Assembly (NCBI RefSeq): GCF_003201565.1
Contig: NZ_QJJP01000005.1
Location: 1-64,000, forward strand
Source: Nitrosomonas sp. Nm84
GTDB taxonomy: Bacteria > Pseudomonadota > Gammaproteobacteria > Burkholderiales > Nitrosomonadaceae
Length of the DNA stretch: 64,000 nt
Direction of reading: 5' to 3'
Shown: positions 28,090 through 37,370 of the stretch, in pieces
Layout: each line of letters opens with the position of its first letter
Numbering within the stretch: position 1 is the first letter of the stretch
Notes under the pieces: generated by a model
The model's database searches: none
Seen by the model: the letters and a program-made list of their open reading frames with translations, nothing else
What the model was told of the DNA's origin: nothing
Made by a program: the position numbers and the translations under genes

Positions 28090-30189
28090 GTGCTTTTAGA
28101 GGGCAATAAACGTGACAATAATAACAATACTCGCCAAATCATTACAGCACTCATCAACAATTACATTGTTCTTGCACTAACAGCACTGCCATCAATTGCC
28201 AATGCGGCTGGTGTGCCGACACTGAATGAAATTAAGGTTCGAGCCAATACGAAGGAATTGATCGGCACTGCAAGTTCCGCCAATGAAGGTACTGTCCTTA
28301 AAGAGCAGCTTAATGCACGCACCGTTTACCGACCCGGAGAATTGCTTGAAACTGTGCCGGGACTCATCGTTACGCAGCATAGTGGAGAAGGTAAGGCCAA
28401 TCAATATTTTCTACGTGGCTTTAATCTCGATCATGGCACGGATTTACGGATTACTGTCGATGGCATGCTGGTCAATCAGCGCTCGCATGGACATGGGCAG
28501 GGCTGGGCTGATACCAATTTCCTCATTCCGGAGTTAATGAGCAACCTGCAGTACCAAAAAGGCCCTTACTATGCCAGTCAAGGTGATTTTTCCTCAGCGG
28601 GTGCGGTCAGTATGAACTACCTTGACAAATTGCCAAAAGGCATTGTCACCTGGGGTATAGGACAACAAGGGTTCATGCGCGGCTTGGTAGCCAAATCGCA
28701 CGAAGTGGGACGTGGAAATTTTTTATATGCATTAGAGCTATTGACAAAAGATGGCCCCTGGGTCAAGCATGAAGATTTCAAAAAATTTAATGCGGTATTG
28801 CGTTACAGTCAGGATACCGGCCCGACTAAATTCAATATTACAGCGATGGGGTATGGCGGAAACTGGAATTCAACCGACCAGATTCCGCAAAGAGCCGTCG
28901 CAAGCGGTTTAATTCCTCGGCTGGGTGCCATTGACCCGAGTGATGGCGGCGAATCGCACCGCTTTAGTCTCTCCAGTGCCTTGCAGCACACGGGACGTTT
29001 CGGTGCCACTCATTTCAACGTGTATACGCTGCATAATAACCTGGCATTATTTTCGAATTTCACCTACTTCCTGGATGATCCTGTGAATGGAGATCAGTTT
29101 TCCCAGGTCGATAAACGCTTTCAGTCCGCGATGAATCTAAGCCATCTTTGGGTAAACAAGATTGCTGGATTTGATGTGGAAAATAAGGTGGGCGTTCAGT
29201 TTCAAAACGATGTCATAGACAATGGGCTATTAAGTACAAAAGAGCGCCAAACTTTATCGACTACCCGCAAGGATCATATTAATCAGAATAGCGTCGGAAT
29301 CTTTTATCAGAACAGCATACAGTGGCTGGAGAAATTTCGCAGTGTGGCGGGCGTGCGGTCTGATTATTATTGGTTCAATGTTCAGAGCAACCTCAATGCC
29401 AACTCTGGAAATCGTTACGATAGTATGACCAATCCCAAGTTAAGCCTGATTTTTGGACCCTGGGCTCAAACCGAATTTTATTTTAATTACGGCAGCGGAT
29501 TTCATAGCAATGATGCTCGCGGCACCACTTCCACCATCGATCCGAAATCAGGCGACCCGATTAACAATGTCAATCCCCTGGTGCGTTCAACCGGTTATGA
29601 AGTTGGCGTTCGCAGTGCCATCATCCCAGGTTTACAGGCTTCCTTCGCAGCATTTCGACTCGATCTGGATTCGGAATTGTTGTTTGTGGGCGATGCCGGA
29701 ACAACAGAAGCCAGCCGCCCGAGTAAACGTGAAGGATTTGAAGCGTCGCTGTTTTATATGCCAACCCATTGGCTAACAGTCGATGTCGATTATGCTTTGG
29801 CACGTGCACGTTTCACAGGCTCCGATCCGAGTGGTAATCATATTCCGGGAGCGATTCAAGGGGTAGGAAAGTTAGCAGTTTCAGTTGACAACATTGGTCC
29901 ACTTTTTGGCAGCATGCAGTGGCGCTATTTCGGTAAGCGCCCGCTGACCGAGGATGGCAGCGTGCAATCCAATCATATCGTCACGCTGAATGGTCAGATC
30001 GGTTACAAGATCAGCAAAAATGTGCGCGCGATGATACAAGGATTTAATCTGTTGAACACGCACGCGCACACGATTGATTACTACTATACTTCCAGACTTC
30101 CTGGCGAACCTGCTGCTGGTGTGAATGACGTGCATTTTCATCCGATCGAAACGAGCTCAGTACGGGTTAATCTGGTCGCAAATTTTTAA
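28090..30189 (+). CDS. TonB-dependent receptor in the nickel/urease locus
   Basis: The 699-residue receptor has an N-terminal export signal (about residues 18-40, LINNYIVLALTALPSIANAA), a plug with RPGELLETVPGLIVTQHSGEG and FLRGFNLDHGTDL, and a barrel ending in terminal Phe (VANF). An SHGHGQGWAD stretch in the plug offers three His close together. It lacks an STN domain. It starts with GTG at 28090; no in-frame ATG is near. It is divergent from the metal ABC operon and 100 bases upstream of nikR, so it is proposed to bring nickel or a nickel chelate across the outer membrane, as FrpB4 does in Helicobacter. Substrate is inferred, not seen. Confidence 0.85.
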   Translation: MLLEGNKRDNNNNTRQIITALINNYIVLALTALPSIANAAGVPTLNEIKVRANTKELIGTASSANEGTVLKEQLNARTVYRPGELLETVPGLIVTQHSGEGKANQYFLRGFNLDHGTDLRITVDGMLVNQRSHGHGQGWADTNFLIPELMSNLQYQKGPYYASQGDFSSAGAVSMNYLDKLPKGIVTWGIGQQGFMRGLVAKSHEVGRGNFLYALELLTKDGPWVKHEDFKKFNAVLRYSQDTGPTKFNITAMGYGGNWNSTDQIPQRAVASGLIPRLGAIDPSDGGESHRFSLSSALQHTGRFGATHFNVYTLHNNLALFSNFTYFLDDPVNGDQFSQVDKRFQSAMNLSHLWVNKIAGFDVENKVGVQFQNDVIDNGLLSTKERQTLSTTRKDHINQNSVGIFYQNSIQWLEKFRSVAGVRSDYYWFNVQSNLNANSGNRYDSMTNPKLSLIFGPWAQTEFYFNYGSGFHSNDARGTTSTIDPKSGDPINNVNPLVRSTGYEVGVRSAIIPGLQASFAAFRLDLDSELLFVGDAGTTEASRPSKREGFEASLFYMPTHWLTVDVDYALARARFTGSDPSGNHIPGAIQGVGKLAVSVDNIGPLFGSMQWRYFGKRPLTEDGSVQSNHIVTLNGQIGYKISKNVRAMIQGFNLLNTHAHTIDYYYTSRLPGEPAAGVNDVHFHPIETSSVRVNLVANF

Positions 30190-30291
30190 CGGCTATCGTA
30201 AATTCTCTTGTGTTTTATTGTTTGCCACCAGGCAGATTTATGTTTAATATTTAAATAATTGATCTTTAGCGATCATTTTCCAGGAGTTTTT

Positions 30292-30753
30292 ATGGAACGA
30301 TTTACGATTTCAATGGATGATGAGTTGTTTGCACAATTCGATAAGGTTGCACATGCGTGTGGTTATAATAACCGTTCGGAAGCCATTCGTGATCTTATTC
30401 GCGAATACCTTGAAACTTCCCGCCTGAAGAAGGACAACAAGGGTTATTGCATGGCTACGCTGAGTTATGTTTATAATCACCATGAAAGAGATTTGGTCAG
30501 CCAGGTAACCTCGGCGCATCACCACCACCATGATTTGACCTTATCGAGCATGCATGTCCATTTGGATCATGACAATTGTCTGGAAGTCGTTATTTTGCGA
30601 GGCACCATTCAGGATGTCAGGCTTTTTGCCAACCAAGTGATCGCTACCAATGGCGTGCGGCATGGCAAATTAAATATAGTGCCGATTGAACTTTTACAAG
30701 AGTTGCATGCGCACTCTACAGTACCACACACGCACAGCAGCCCGTTGACTTAA
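30292..30753 (+). CDS. nikR: Nickel-responsive regulator NikR
   Basis: The 153-residue protein has an N-terminal ribbon-helix-helix DNA-binding domain (RFTISMDDELFAQFD, then RSEAIRDLIREYL) and a C-terminal ACT-like nickel domain with the ligand pattern H...MHVHLDHDNCLE (His, His-x-His, Cys). It represses or activates nickel-uptake and urease genes according to Ni(II). A run of five His precedes the site, and more His lie at the C-terminus (HAHSTVPHTH). The ATG at 30292 with CAGGAG is chosen over an upstream in-frame ATG at 30259. It lies between the receptor and the urea transporter. Confidence 0.93.
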   Translation: MERFTISMDDELFAQFDKVAHACGYNNRSEAIRDLIREYLETSRLKKDNKGYCMATLSYVYNHHERDLVSQVTSAHHHHHDLTLSSMHVHLDHDNCLEVVILRGTIQDVRLFANQVIATNGVRHGKLNIVPIELLQELHAHSTVPHTHSSPLT

Positions 30754-30776
30754 TATTGTTTAATTGGAAATAAAAA

Positions 30777-30804
30777 AATCCCCGCTTAAGCGGGGATTTT
30801 TTTT
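30777..30804. terminator. Bidirectional terminator between nikR and the urea transporter
   Basis: AATCCCCGCTTAAGCGGGGATT is a perfect palindrome with an A-run on its left and a T-run on its right. It can stop transcription of nikR on the plus strand and of the urea transporter on the minus strand. Confidence 0.9.
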
Positions 30805-30819
30805 AGAACATTATTAATT

Positions 30820-31803
30820 TTAGTTCGTATTGTCCCAATACTTGGACTTGCTGGCGGCAAACAGGAACATCCACATGACCAAAACAAAAGGAAACGTCAG
30901 CGTCGGTAATCCAATTGGTGCAAGGAAATTAGCCAAACCTGCTTGACAGATAACAGTCAAAATACCTGCCAGTAAAGCCAGAATTGCAGTACCGTTGGAC
31001 GGTTTTAGAAAAACCCATCCGACTGCCATCATAGTCAGAACCGGGTTGAATGCATAGAGTCCCATCTCAATCAACGTTTTATCTGCACCGAGTAAAACTG
31101 GCACGGCAACTCCAACGATGGCACCAAATAATGCCATCAATGCGCCACGCAGCGACGTGATTGCAATACCAACGAGGAATAGAATGCCGACGATGACGCT
31201 ATCAGCAAACATGACTTCGCCAATCCCTTTGGTGACGGCTGTGTACCAGGTGACAGCAGCATCTTGAGTCAAAGTGGCGAACTCTGTTGTGACCACTGAG
31301 GCTGCAGCTATATCGGCAGGAATTCCTGGTGCCGGCAGTACCGGGCCGCGTGAAAATACATCAAAAGAATACACCGCTACCATAAACATCCAGCATGTAA
31401 GAACAAACGGAGAAGTAGAGGCCGGAATTTTATAAGGTTGTAGAATTCGTATCAGCGCTGCCAACACGACGGATGACAATATTGATGCGAGTACCACATA
31501 TAACCAGAGTATGGGGGTGTTTTCGAGGAACAGGAACAAACAAGGGCCTACCAGTGTGCCGTTAAATCCATACAATCCTGCGTCGATGTCATCTTCCGAG
31601 AACCCCAGTAAATAAGCAGCAACGGTACTGCTGATGACACCAACTGTAGCAGCAAGCCCTGCAGTGACTCCGCCAACATATAAGGCTATTAAAAAAATAA
31701 GGCCTGTAACTGCGTTACAACAGAAAAACACTTGTCCTACGCCACGAAGAATGACTCGCAGAGGCTTGGGTATCGCTTTGTCAATTGATAATGACCAATC
31801 CAT
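30820..31803 (-). CDS. Urea transporter (UT/Yut family)
   Basis: The 327-residue inner-membrane protein has about ten membrane segments in two homologous halves. Each half carries a urea-channel signature: GLYGFNGTLVGPCLFLFL in the first and GLYAFNPVLTMMAVGWVF in the second. It lets urea diffuse into the cytoplasm, where urease hydrolyses it. It is the last gene of the leftward urease cluster, 106 bases after ureG with its own ribosome binding site (TAGGAG), and may have its own promoter. Homologues sit next to urease in several ammonia oxidisers. Confidence 0.9.
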   Translation of the reverse strand: MDWSLSIDKAIPKPLRVILRGVGQVFFCCNAVTGLIFLIALYVGGVTAGLAATVGVISSTVAAYLLGFSEDDIDAGLYGFNGTLVGPCLFLFLENTPILWLYVVLASILSSVVLAALIRILQPYKIPASTSPFVLTCWMFMVAVYSFDVFSRGPVLPAPGIPADIAAASVVTTEFATLTQDAAVTWYTAVTKGIGEVMFADSVIVGILFLVGIAITSLRGALMALFGAIVGVAVPVLLGADKTLIEMGLYAFNPVLTMMAVGWVFLKPSNGTAILALLAGILTVICQAGLANFLAPIGLPTLTFPFVLVMWMFLFAASKSKYWDNTN

Positions 31804-31909
31804 GGTGATTAGCTCCTAAAGTTTGTGTGGAAAAAATAGCTAAAATAACTAGAACAACACTATAACAATTCGGATTCGAATTATTAATTCATATTTCGTA
31901 AAACATTCA

Positions 31910-32545
31910 TCAGCTTACCTGCTGCTTGACTTCTTCCAACAATCCTTGTCTTACAATGAAATCTACAACTTGATCGACGCCCTCACCCGTATGCATATTG
32001 GTAAATACGAAAGGTCGATCACCGCGCATTTTTTTGGCATCTCGTGCCATGACTTCCAAGCTTGCGCCTACGTAAGGAGCAAGATCTATTTTGTTGATCA
32101 CCAATAATGCCGAACGAGTTATGCCGGGACCGCCTTTGCGAGGTATCTTTTCACCGGCAGCAACATCTATCACATAAATAGTTAAGTCCGACAGCTCAGG
32201 ACTGAATGTTGAAGCTAAGTTATCGCCTCCAGATTCAACCAGAATAAGATCAAGATTAGGAAAATCAGCCGTCATGCGTGCAATCGCTTCGAGATTGATG
32301 GAAGCATCTTCCCTGATTGCGGTGTGTGGGCATCCTCCAGTTTCTACACCCATCAGTCGCTCAGGAGGCAACGCATTGGCGCGTAAAAGAATCTCCATAT
32401 CTTCTTTGGTATAGATGTCATTTGTGATCACAGCCATCTCATAGCGATCGCGCATTCTTTTACTCAGAGCTTCGCATAAAGCTGTTTTCCCCGATCCGAC
32501 TGGACCACCAATTCCAACTCGCAGAGGATTTGATTGTTTGTTCAC
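31910..32545 (-). CDS. ureG: Urease accessory GTPase UreG
   Basis: UreG is the SIMIBI-class GTPase that delivers nickel to urease with UreD/UreF/UreE. Seen are P-loop [17 protein letters not shown], the CPH-containing [17 protein letters not shown] segment and the [11 protein letters not shown] guanine motif. The start is GTG at 32545, with TGAGGAC 6 bases upstream; this gives 211 residues, the normal size, beginning [14 protein letters not shown]. The frame is open further upstream, with an ATG at 32596, but that part overlaps ureF and is unlike the family. Confidence 0.93.
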   Translation of the reverse strand: MNKQSNPLRVGIGGPVGSGKTALCEALSKRMRDRYEMAVITNDIYTKEDMEILLRANALPPERLMGVETGGCPHTAIREDASINLEAIARMTADFPNLDLILVESGGDNLASTFSPELSDLTIYVIDVAAGEKIPRKGGPGITRSALLVINKIDLAPYVGASLEVMARDAKKMRGDRPFVFTNMHTGEGVDQVVDFIVRQGLLEEVKQQVS

Positions 32546-32561
32546 GTTAATGTCCTCAAAA

Positions 32562-33239
32562 TTATGATCGATAAATTCTACTGTATTGTGTTTCATGCTG
32601 TATTGACAGCAATGACAAACCAGGCGCCCAATTAGATAATTCATTATCATCGAGTCGTTGTGCGCGTAGTGACACTGCTTCAATTTCAGGATGCAAGGAA
32701 AGTAGCAGGCTTTGCCCAGAAACCTGACCGAGCGGAACTGATTTAACACAAACCAATACTTGATTCTCAACCAAAGAAAACAGCATTCCCAGCAACGCTG
32801 CTTCATGCGGCACGGCAAGCGCTACTGCAGCACAAGCAAAGGCAGTGGGCAATGGTATTTCTGATTGGCTGTTCAATATCGCCTGCAACGAATCGTCTGC
32901 AATTCTTAGATCAGTGATCAGCTTGCCTAAGGAGTATCCCATTTGGATCGTTTCTGCTCTAAATTCAGCTGTATCGCGAGCTGCAATAAAGCACTCGGTC
33001 CAATAATTGACAGCTGCAATATCACGTTCAGAAAAACCCTTAAGCAAGCGCCACAGTATCGGCGCTTCAAAGTCTGCGACGATACTTAGAGATTCGGCAA
33101 TCCATTTTCGTGCCGTGCTTTCATTATGGATTGTTCCTTTCTCAATCGCTGATTCCAAGCCTTGCGAATAAGTGTATGCACCGATTGGTAGCGATGGGCT
33201 TGCGAGCTGCAGCAAGCGAAGCAGTAACGTGGATTGCAA
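32562..33239 (-). CDS. ureF: Urease accessory protein UreF
   Basis: The 225-residue all-helical protein starts [24 protein letters not shown], the typical UreF opening (P-x-G-x-[FY]-x-[FY]-S-x-G-[LF]-E). It bridges UreD and UreG in the nickel-insertion complex. The start codon is TTG at 33239, preceded by AAAGGAA that spans the ureE stop, so translation is coupled with only two bases between the genes. Confidence 0.92.
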   Translation of the reverse strand: MQSTLLLRLLQLASPSLPIGAYTYSQGLESAIEKGTIHNESTARKWIAESLSIVADFEAPILWRLLKGFSERDIAAVNYWTECFIAARDTAEFRAETIQMGYSLGKLITDLRIADDSLQAILNSQSEIPLPTAFACAAVALAVPHEAALLGMLFSLVENQVLVCVKSVPLGQVSGQSLLLSLHPEIEAVSLRAQRLDDNELSNWAPGLSLLSIQHETQYSRIYRS

Positions 33240-33241
33240 GA

Positions 33242-33766
33242 TTATTCCTTTGTATCGGAAGGCCGATGAATCTTCTGTCTTGTGGGTATTGGAGCTAGCG
33301 GGCCGTGGGCATGATAATGACCATCTCCATGATGATGATGTGTTCCGCTTCCATACGCGCCAGATTCTGGTTCAAATTGAGCATTCTCTTCTGTAACCTC
33401 AGCGCCCAATCCTTCCAACATTTGTTTCAATACAGTATCTTGATGAATGCGCAAAAAGCCTTCACCAATTTGTGTTTGTGTATGACGATTGCCCAAATGA
33501 AAAGCACAACGCAGTAAATCATGGGATGTACGGCAGGTGATTCGGTAAGTTGGCTCGTCGGCTGCGATAATCTGCACCACACGCCCATCGTCGCTTTTGA
33601 GCAAATCGTTATTGCGTAATGTCGTGCCTCGTAGGGAAAAAATAGCCACCTCCTCACCGGACGCAAGTGTTGTTCTCAGCCGACTATTCTCACGCATCTC
33701 ATAGGGCAAAATGAGTTGAGCAAAAACATGTTCAGCATGATCTATTTTAGTGTTCAGTGTAAGCAT
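33242..33766 (-). CDS. ureE: Urease nickel metallochaperone UreE
   Basis: The 174-residue protein has the N-terminal peptide-binding domain and a C-terminal metal domain with the dimer-interface His in GNRHTQTQ. It ends in a His-rich tail (THHHHGDGHYHAHGP). UreE hands Ni(II) to UreG. Between ureC and ureE lies a 142-base gap with a long hairpin, whereas ureE, ureF and ureG are packed tightly; accessory genes may thus be expressed below the level of the structural genes. The ribosome binding site is weak. Confidence 0.93.
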   Translation of the reverse strand: MLTLNTKIDHAEHVFAQLILPYEMRENSRLRTTLASGEEVAIFSLRGTTLRNNDLLKSDDGRVVQIIAADEPTYRITCRTSHDLLRCAFHLGNRHTQTQIGEGFLRIHQDTVLKQMLEGLGAEVTEENAQFEPESGAYGSGTHHHHGDGHYHAHGPLAPIPTRQKIHRPSDTKE

Positions 33767-33796
33767 CTATTTCTTAAAATTAGTTATATTCCGGAT

Positions 33797-33833
33797 GATC
33801 GTTATCACAGTATTGAATACTGTAATAACGATC
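33797..33833. other. Intercistronic hairpin between ureC and ureE
   Basis: GATCGTTAT (33797-33805) pairs with ATAACGATC (33825-33833); after one mismatch, ACAGTA pairs with TACTGT around a 5-base loop, so the stem is 15 pairs with one mismatch. No T-run follows on the minus strand, so it is not a simple terminator. It could slow or process the urease mRNA at this point. Confidence 0.65.
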
Positions 33834-33908
33834 CTGATCAATAGCGACCTTTTCCCTGAAATGAACTATTTTCCTAGAAAGAAAAGGTCTACTTTATTAA
33901 CGCTATTA

Positions 33909-35615
33909 CTAGAATAGAAAATACCGTTGTGCCATCGGCAATACATCTTCCGCGCCACATGTCAACAACTGGCCATCCGCGCGTACCTCATAGGTTTCCG
34001 GATCAACTTCCATCTTGGGTGTTGCGCTATTGTGAATCATGTCTTTCTTACGCAGATTGCGAGTATTTTTGACTGGAATAATGTGTTTGTCGAGCTTCAG
34101 TTGATCAATTAAATCAGCATTCAATGCTGCTTGCGAAGCGAATGTGAAGCACGATGTCTTAATTCCCCCACCATATCCACCAAACATATACCGATAATGT
34201 ACCGGTTGAGGTGTTGGGATCGATGCATTGGGATCACCCATCAAAGATGCAGCAATCATTCCGCCTTTTAAAATCATGGATGGTTTTACACCGAAGAAAG
34301 CAGGTCTCCATAATACAAGATCTGCATACTTACCAACCTCTATGGATCCAAGCGCATGTGAGATACCATGTGTAATGGCCGGATTAATTGTGTATTTGGC
34401 AACATAACGCTTGACACGGAAATTGTCATTTCTTGAACTATCTTCTTGCAGAGTGCCGCGTTGTATCTTCATCTTATGCGCGGTTTGCCACGTGCGTAAT
34501 ACGACTTCACCAATACGTCCCATTGCTTGGGAGTCTGAGGACATCATCGAGATGGCACCCATGTCATGCAAAATATCTTCGGCTGCGATCGTTTCTTTGC
34601 GAATACGTGATTCTGCGAAAGCGAGATCTTCTGCAATATTGGCATGTAGATGATGACATACCATCAACATGTCTAAATGCTCATCAAGAGTGTTCACTGT
34701 ATAGGGACGAGTTGGATTCGTCGATGATGGCAAAACATTATCTTGACCTACGACTGCGATAATATCCGGAGCATGCCCACCACCTGCGCCTTCTGTGTGG
34801 AAAGTATGAATAGTTCGATCTTTCATGGCAGCAATGGTGTTTTCCAAGTAGCCACCTTCATTAATGGTGTCAGTATGGATAGCAACCTGAACGTCATATT
34901 TATCTGCAATGTTCAAACAGTTATCGATTGCGGCGTAAGTCGTACCCCAGTCTTCATGGAGTTTTAGACCGCAAGCACCAGCAAAAACTTGTTCTTCAAG
35001 TGGAGTTGGTAAACTGGTATTACCTTTACCAAAAAAACCTGTATTCATCACAAGCCCGTCAGACGCTCTAAGCATCGAATGAATATGCCAAGGGCCCGGT
35101 GTACAAGTAGTTGCTGCTGTTCCCACTGCAGGTCCAGTACCGCCACCAAGCATGGTAGTAATACCATTCATCATGGCATCTTCAGCTTGTTGCGGAGAAA
35201 TGAAGTGAATGTGAGTATCAACACCACCCGCAGTAACAATCGAATTTTCACCCGCGATGATTTCGGTGGCAGATCCAATAATCATCGTAACATTAGGTTG
35301 AATATCCGGATTCCCAGCTTTACCGATGCCAGCAATTTTGCCGCCCTTGATACCGATATCGGCTTTAACAATTCCCCAATGATCAATAATGATCGCATTA
35401 GTAATTACCGTGTCCATGACATCTGCATGATTATGCTGAGATTGTCCCATACCATCCCGAATCACTTTCCCGCCGCCAAACTTCACTTCTTCCCCGTAGG
35501 TGGTGAAATCTTTCTCAATCTCTATAAAAAGCTCTGTATCGGCTAGACGAACACGGTCGCCAGTTGTTGGGCCCATCATTTCAACATAGGTTTGACGGGA
35601 AATTTTTACGCTCAT
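33909..35615 (-). CDS. ureC: Urease subunit alpha (catalytic)
   Basis: The 568-residue amidohydrolase holds the two-nickel site. Seen are the HIHFISPQQ metal-binding pair, the carbamylated Lys in GLKLHEDWG, the [12 protein letters not shown] segment, the mobile-flap MVCHHLH and the catalytic [18 protein letters not shown] region. It hydrolyses urea to ammonia and carbamate. Length is standard (566-572). It follows ureB by 33 bases, with CAGGAG before its ATG. Confidence 0.97.
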   Translation of the reverse strand: MSVKISRQTYVEMMGPTTGDRVRLADTELFIEIEKDFTTYGEEVKFGGGKVIRDGMGQSQHNHADVMDTVITNAIIIDHWGIVKADIGIKGGKIAGIGKAGNPDIQPNVTMIIGSATEIIAGENSIVTAGGVDTHIHFISPQQAEDAMMNGITTMLGGGTGPAVGTAATTCTPGPWHIHSMLRASDGLVMNTGFFGKGNTSLPTPLEEQVFAGACGLKLHEDWGTTYAAIDNCLNIADKYDVQVAIHTDTINEGGYLENTIAAMKDRTIHTFHTEGAGGGHAPDIIAVVGQDNVLPSSTNPTRPYTVNTLDEHLDMLMVCHHLHANIAEDLAFAESRIRKETIAAEDILHDMGAISMMSSDSQAMGRIGEVVLRTWQTAHKMKIQRGTLQEDSSRNDNFRVKRYVAKYTINPAITHGISHALGSIEVGKYADLVLWRPAFFGVKPSMILKGGMIAASLMGDPNASIPTPQPVHYRYMFGGYGGGIKTSCFTFASQAALNADLIDQLKLDKHIIPVKNTRNLRKKDMIHNSATPKMEVDPETYEVRADGQLLTCGAEDVLPMAQRYFLF

Positions 35616-35648
35616 TTTGCTACTCCTGTAAAATTATTGCGATACAAA

Positions 35649-35969
35649 CTATTTCAGTTTGCCCATCACTTTTTGATTGAATCCATAAACGATTCGATCG
35701 CCTGCTAGGTCAACCAGCTCAACGGTCCTTTCTTGTCCAGGTTCAAAGCGAATAGCCGTTCCTGCCATAATATTCAAACGCATACCATAGGCAGCTTCTC
35801 TATCAAATTTCATGGCAGAATTCACTTCATAAAAATGAAAGTGGGAACCAATTTGTATTGGACGATCTCCTCCATTGGAAGCAACTAAGGTTTTAGTATT
35901 TCTGCCGACATTTAATTCAATTTCACCAGATTCAGTAAACACTTCACCTGGAATCATTGGTACTCTCAT
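35649..35969 (-). CDS. ureB: Urease subunit beta
   Basis: The 106-residue protein starts [10 protein letters not shown] and carries the [15 protein letters not shown] segment and the [10 protein letters not shown] motif typical of the separate beta subunit. It pairs with UreA and UreC to form the (UreABC)3 urease. AGGAG stands 8 bases before the ATG. Confidence 0.95.
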   Translation of the reverse strand: MRVPMIPGEVFTESGEIELNVGRNTKTLVASNGGDRPIQIGSHFHFYEVNSAMKFDREAAYGMRLNIMAGTAIRFEPGQERTVELVDLAGDRIVYGFNQKVMGKLK

Positions 35970-35989
35970 GATGATCTCCTATTTAATGA

Positions 35990-36292
35990 TTAAACTATCG
36001 GATTATGAACAGTCACCAGCTTGGTTCCATCTGGGAACGTTGCTTCGACTTGGATATCTGGAATCATTTCGGGGACACCTTCCATGACATCAGCGCGAGC
36101 CAATATTTTTTGTCCGCCTGCCATCAATTCGGCAACCGTTCGACCATCTCTGGCACCTTCCAATACCGCGCAAGTAATTAGTGCAACAGCTTCTGGGTAG
36201 TTGAGTCGTAGACCACGGGATCTACGTTTTTCAGCTAATAATCCAGCCGTAAATATCATTAGTTTGTCTTTCTCTCTAGGTGTTAAGTCCAT
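35990..36292 (-). CDS. ureA: Urease subunit gamma
   Basis: The 100-residue protein starts [21 protein letters not shown] and has the [16 protein letters not shown] segment, both diagnostic of UreA. It is the smallest structural subunit of urease. It lies 20 bases before ureB and 94 bases after ureD, with AGGAGAGGAA ahead of the ATG. Confidence 0.96.
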   Translation of the reverse strand: MDLTPREKDKLMIFTAGLLAEKRRSRGLRLNYPEAVALITCAVLEGARDGRTVAELMAGGQKILARADVMEGVPEMIPDIQVEATFPDGTKLVTVHNPIV

Positions 36293-36386
36293 AGTTCCTC
36301 TCCTGGTAAAATATTTACAACTTATAAAAATAACTGCAGCATCTGATATTTTTTAGAAAACTACCTTAAGTCAACAGCATAATTAA

Positions 36387-37337
36387 TCAAGTACTCCACA
36401 TACGTGGCACGATTGCAGCACTTCCAAGAATTTCTGGGCGAAACAAACCCCAGACATGCAATATGATTTGCCGAGCCACTTCGCTCGAATGGCCTAAATA
36501 ACGAACTACAATGATTGATTTAAGCTGTGAGATACCCACCTGGCCTGCACCATTAGCAATTTTTTCTGCTTCTTCACGTGCCAAATCGATGAGTGGTTGG
36601 GGTAACATCTTCCCCGTCAAAATAAGCGAAGCGCAGACTGTGTTGCCCGATAATGTCAAAGAACCATTCATTGCGGAACTTTCACCTAGTAGGCAGATTT
36701 GCTCAAGCCAAATTAATTTATCATTGCGTCGAATACTGGTGCGCTGCTTGATTTGACCTTGATCGAACGTTTCTCCCGATGCTGTCCGGCCAAAACATAA
36801 TATTTCACACCCTACATAAACAGCATCATCCTCAAGCATAACTTGATGATCGATATCTACATTGGCATGATTGTAAAAAATGGTTTCTTGTGGCATCCAC
36901 TCGAGTGCCCCGCCTTTATTGACAACGATTCTGATCTTTTGATGCGAAGTGTGTCCATTGGCTTTATACCATTTGGTAGCTCCCGGTGTCGTAATCTGCG
37001 CATTCGCAGAAGCACCGACTTGTGCTGAAATTTCTAGTTGATCGCCACCGACGACTCCACCTGGCGGATGGATAATGACCACATGACAAACTTTTCGTCC
37101 CTCAGGGTAAAGCGGTTTTTGCACTAACAGAGGACCGAAATGATCCCGCTCGACAAGTCTAGTGGTTTCATCGATTGCAGCAAATTTGAGTGACAGCTTC
37201 GCTTGCAGTGGCTTGTACGCTGGATCAATCAACATTTCAGGCACTTGCAGACCGGGTTGTTTGGGATAGGTCAGGATAGTGGAACTCCGTTGCTGAACGG
37301 TTAACTCATCTTTTGGTGCGGACAGAGACATTTTCAT
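36387..37337 (-). CDS. ureD: Urease accessory protein UreD
   Basis: The 316-residue protein has the UreD hallmarks HPPGGVVGGDQLEI, GATKWYKA and LEWMPQETIFYNHA. UreD binds apo-urease and, together with UreF and UreG, forms the tunnel through which nickel reaches the active site. It begins 33 bases after the porin-like gene at 37371, so the two are almost surely cotranscribed. Length is somewhat above the usual 270-290 because of an N-terminal extension of about 40 residues. Confidence 0.93.
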   Translation of the reverse strand: MKMSLSAPKDELTVQQRSSTILTYPKQPGLQVPEMLIDPAYKPLQAKLSLKFAAIDETTRLVERDHFGPLLVQKPLYPEGRKVCHVVIIHPPGGVVGGDQLEISAQVGASANAQITTPGATKWYKANGHTSHQKIRIVVNKGGALEWMPQETIFYNHANVDIDHQVMLEDDAVYVGCEILCFGRTASGETFDQGQIKQRTSIRRNDKLIWLEQICLLGESSAMNGSLTLSGNTVCASLILTGKMLPQPLIDLAREEAEKIANGAGQVGISQLKSIIVVRYLGHSSEVARQIILHVWGLFRPEILGSAAIVPRMWST

Positions 37338-37370
37338 AGTACCTTATCAGGAGTAATAATCTCTGAGTTA

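Noticed and set aside
32546-32818. A 91-codon N-terminal extension of ureG
   Set aside because: It overlaps ureF, is rich in Cys and Trp unlike any UreG, and the GTG at 32545 with TGAGGAC gives the standard 211 residues.
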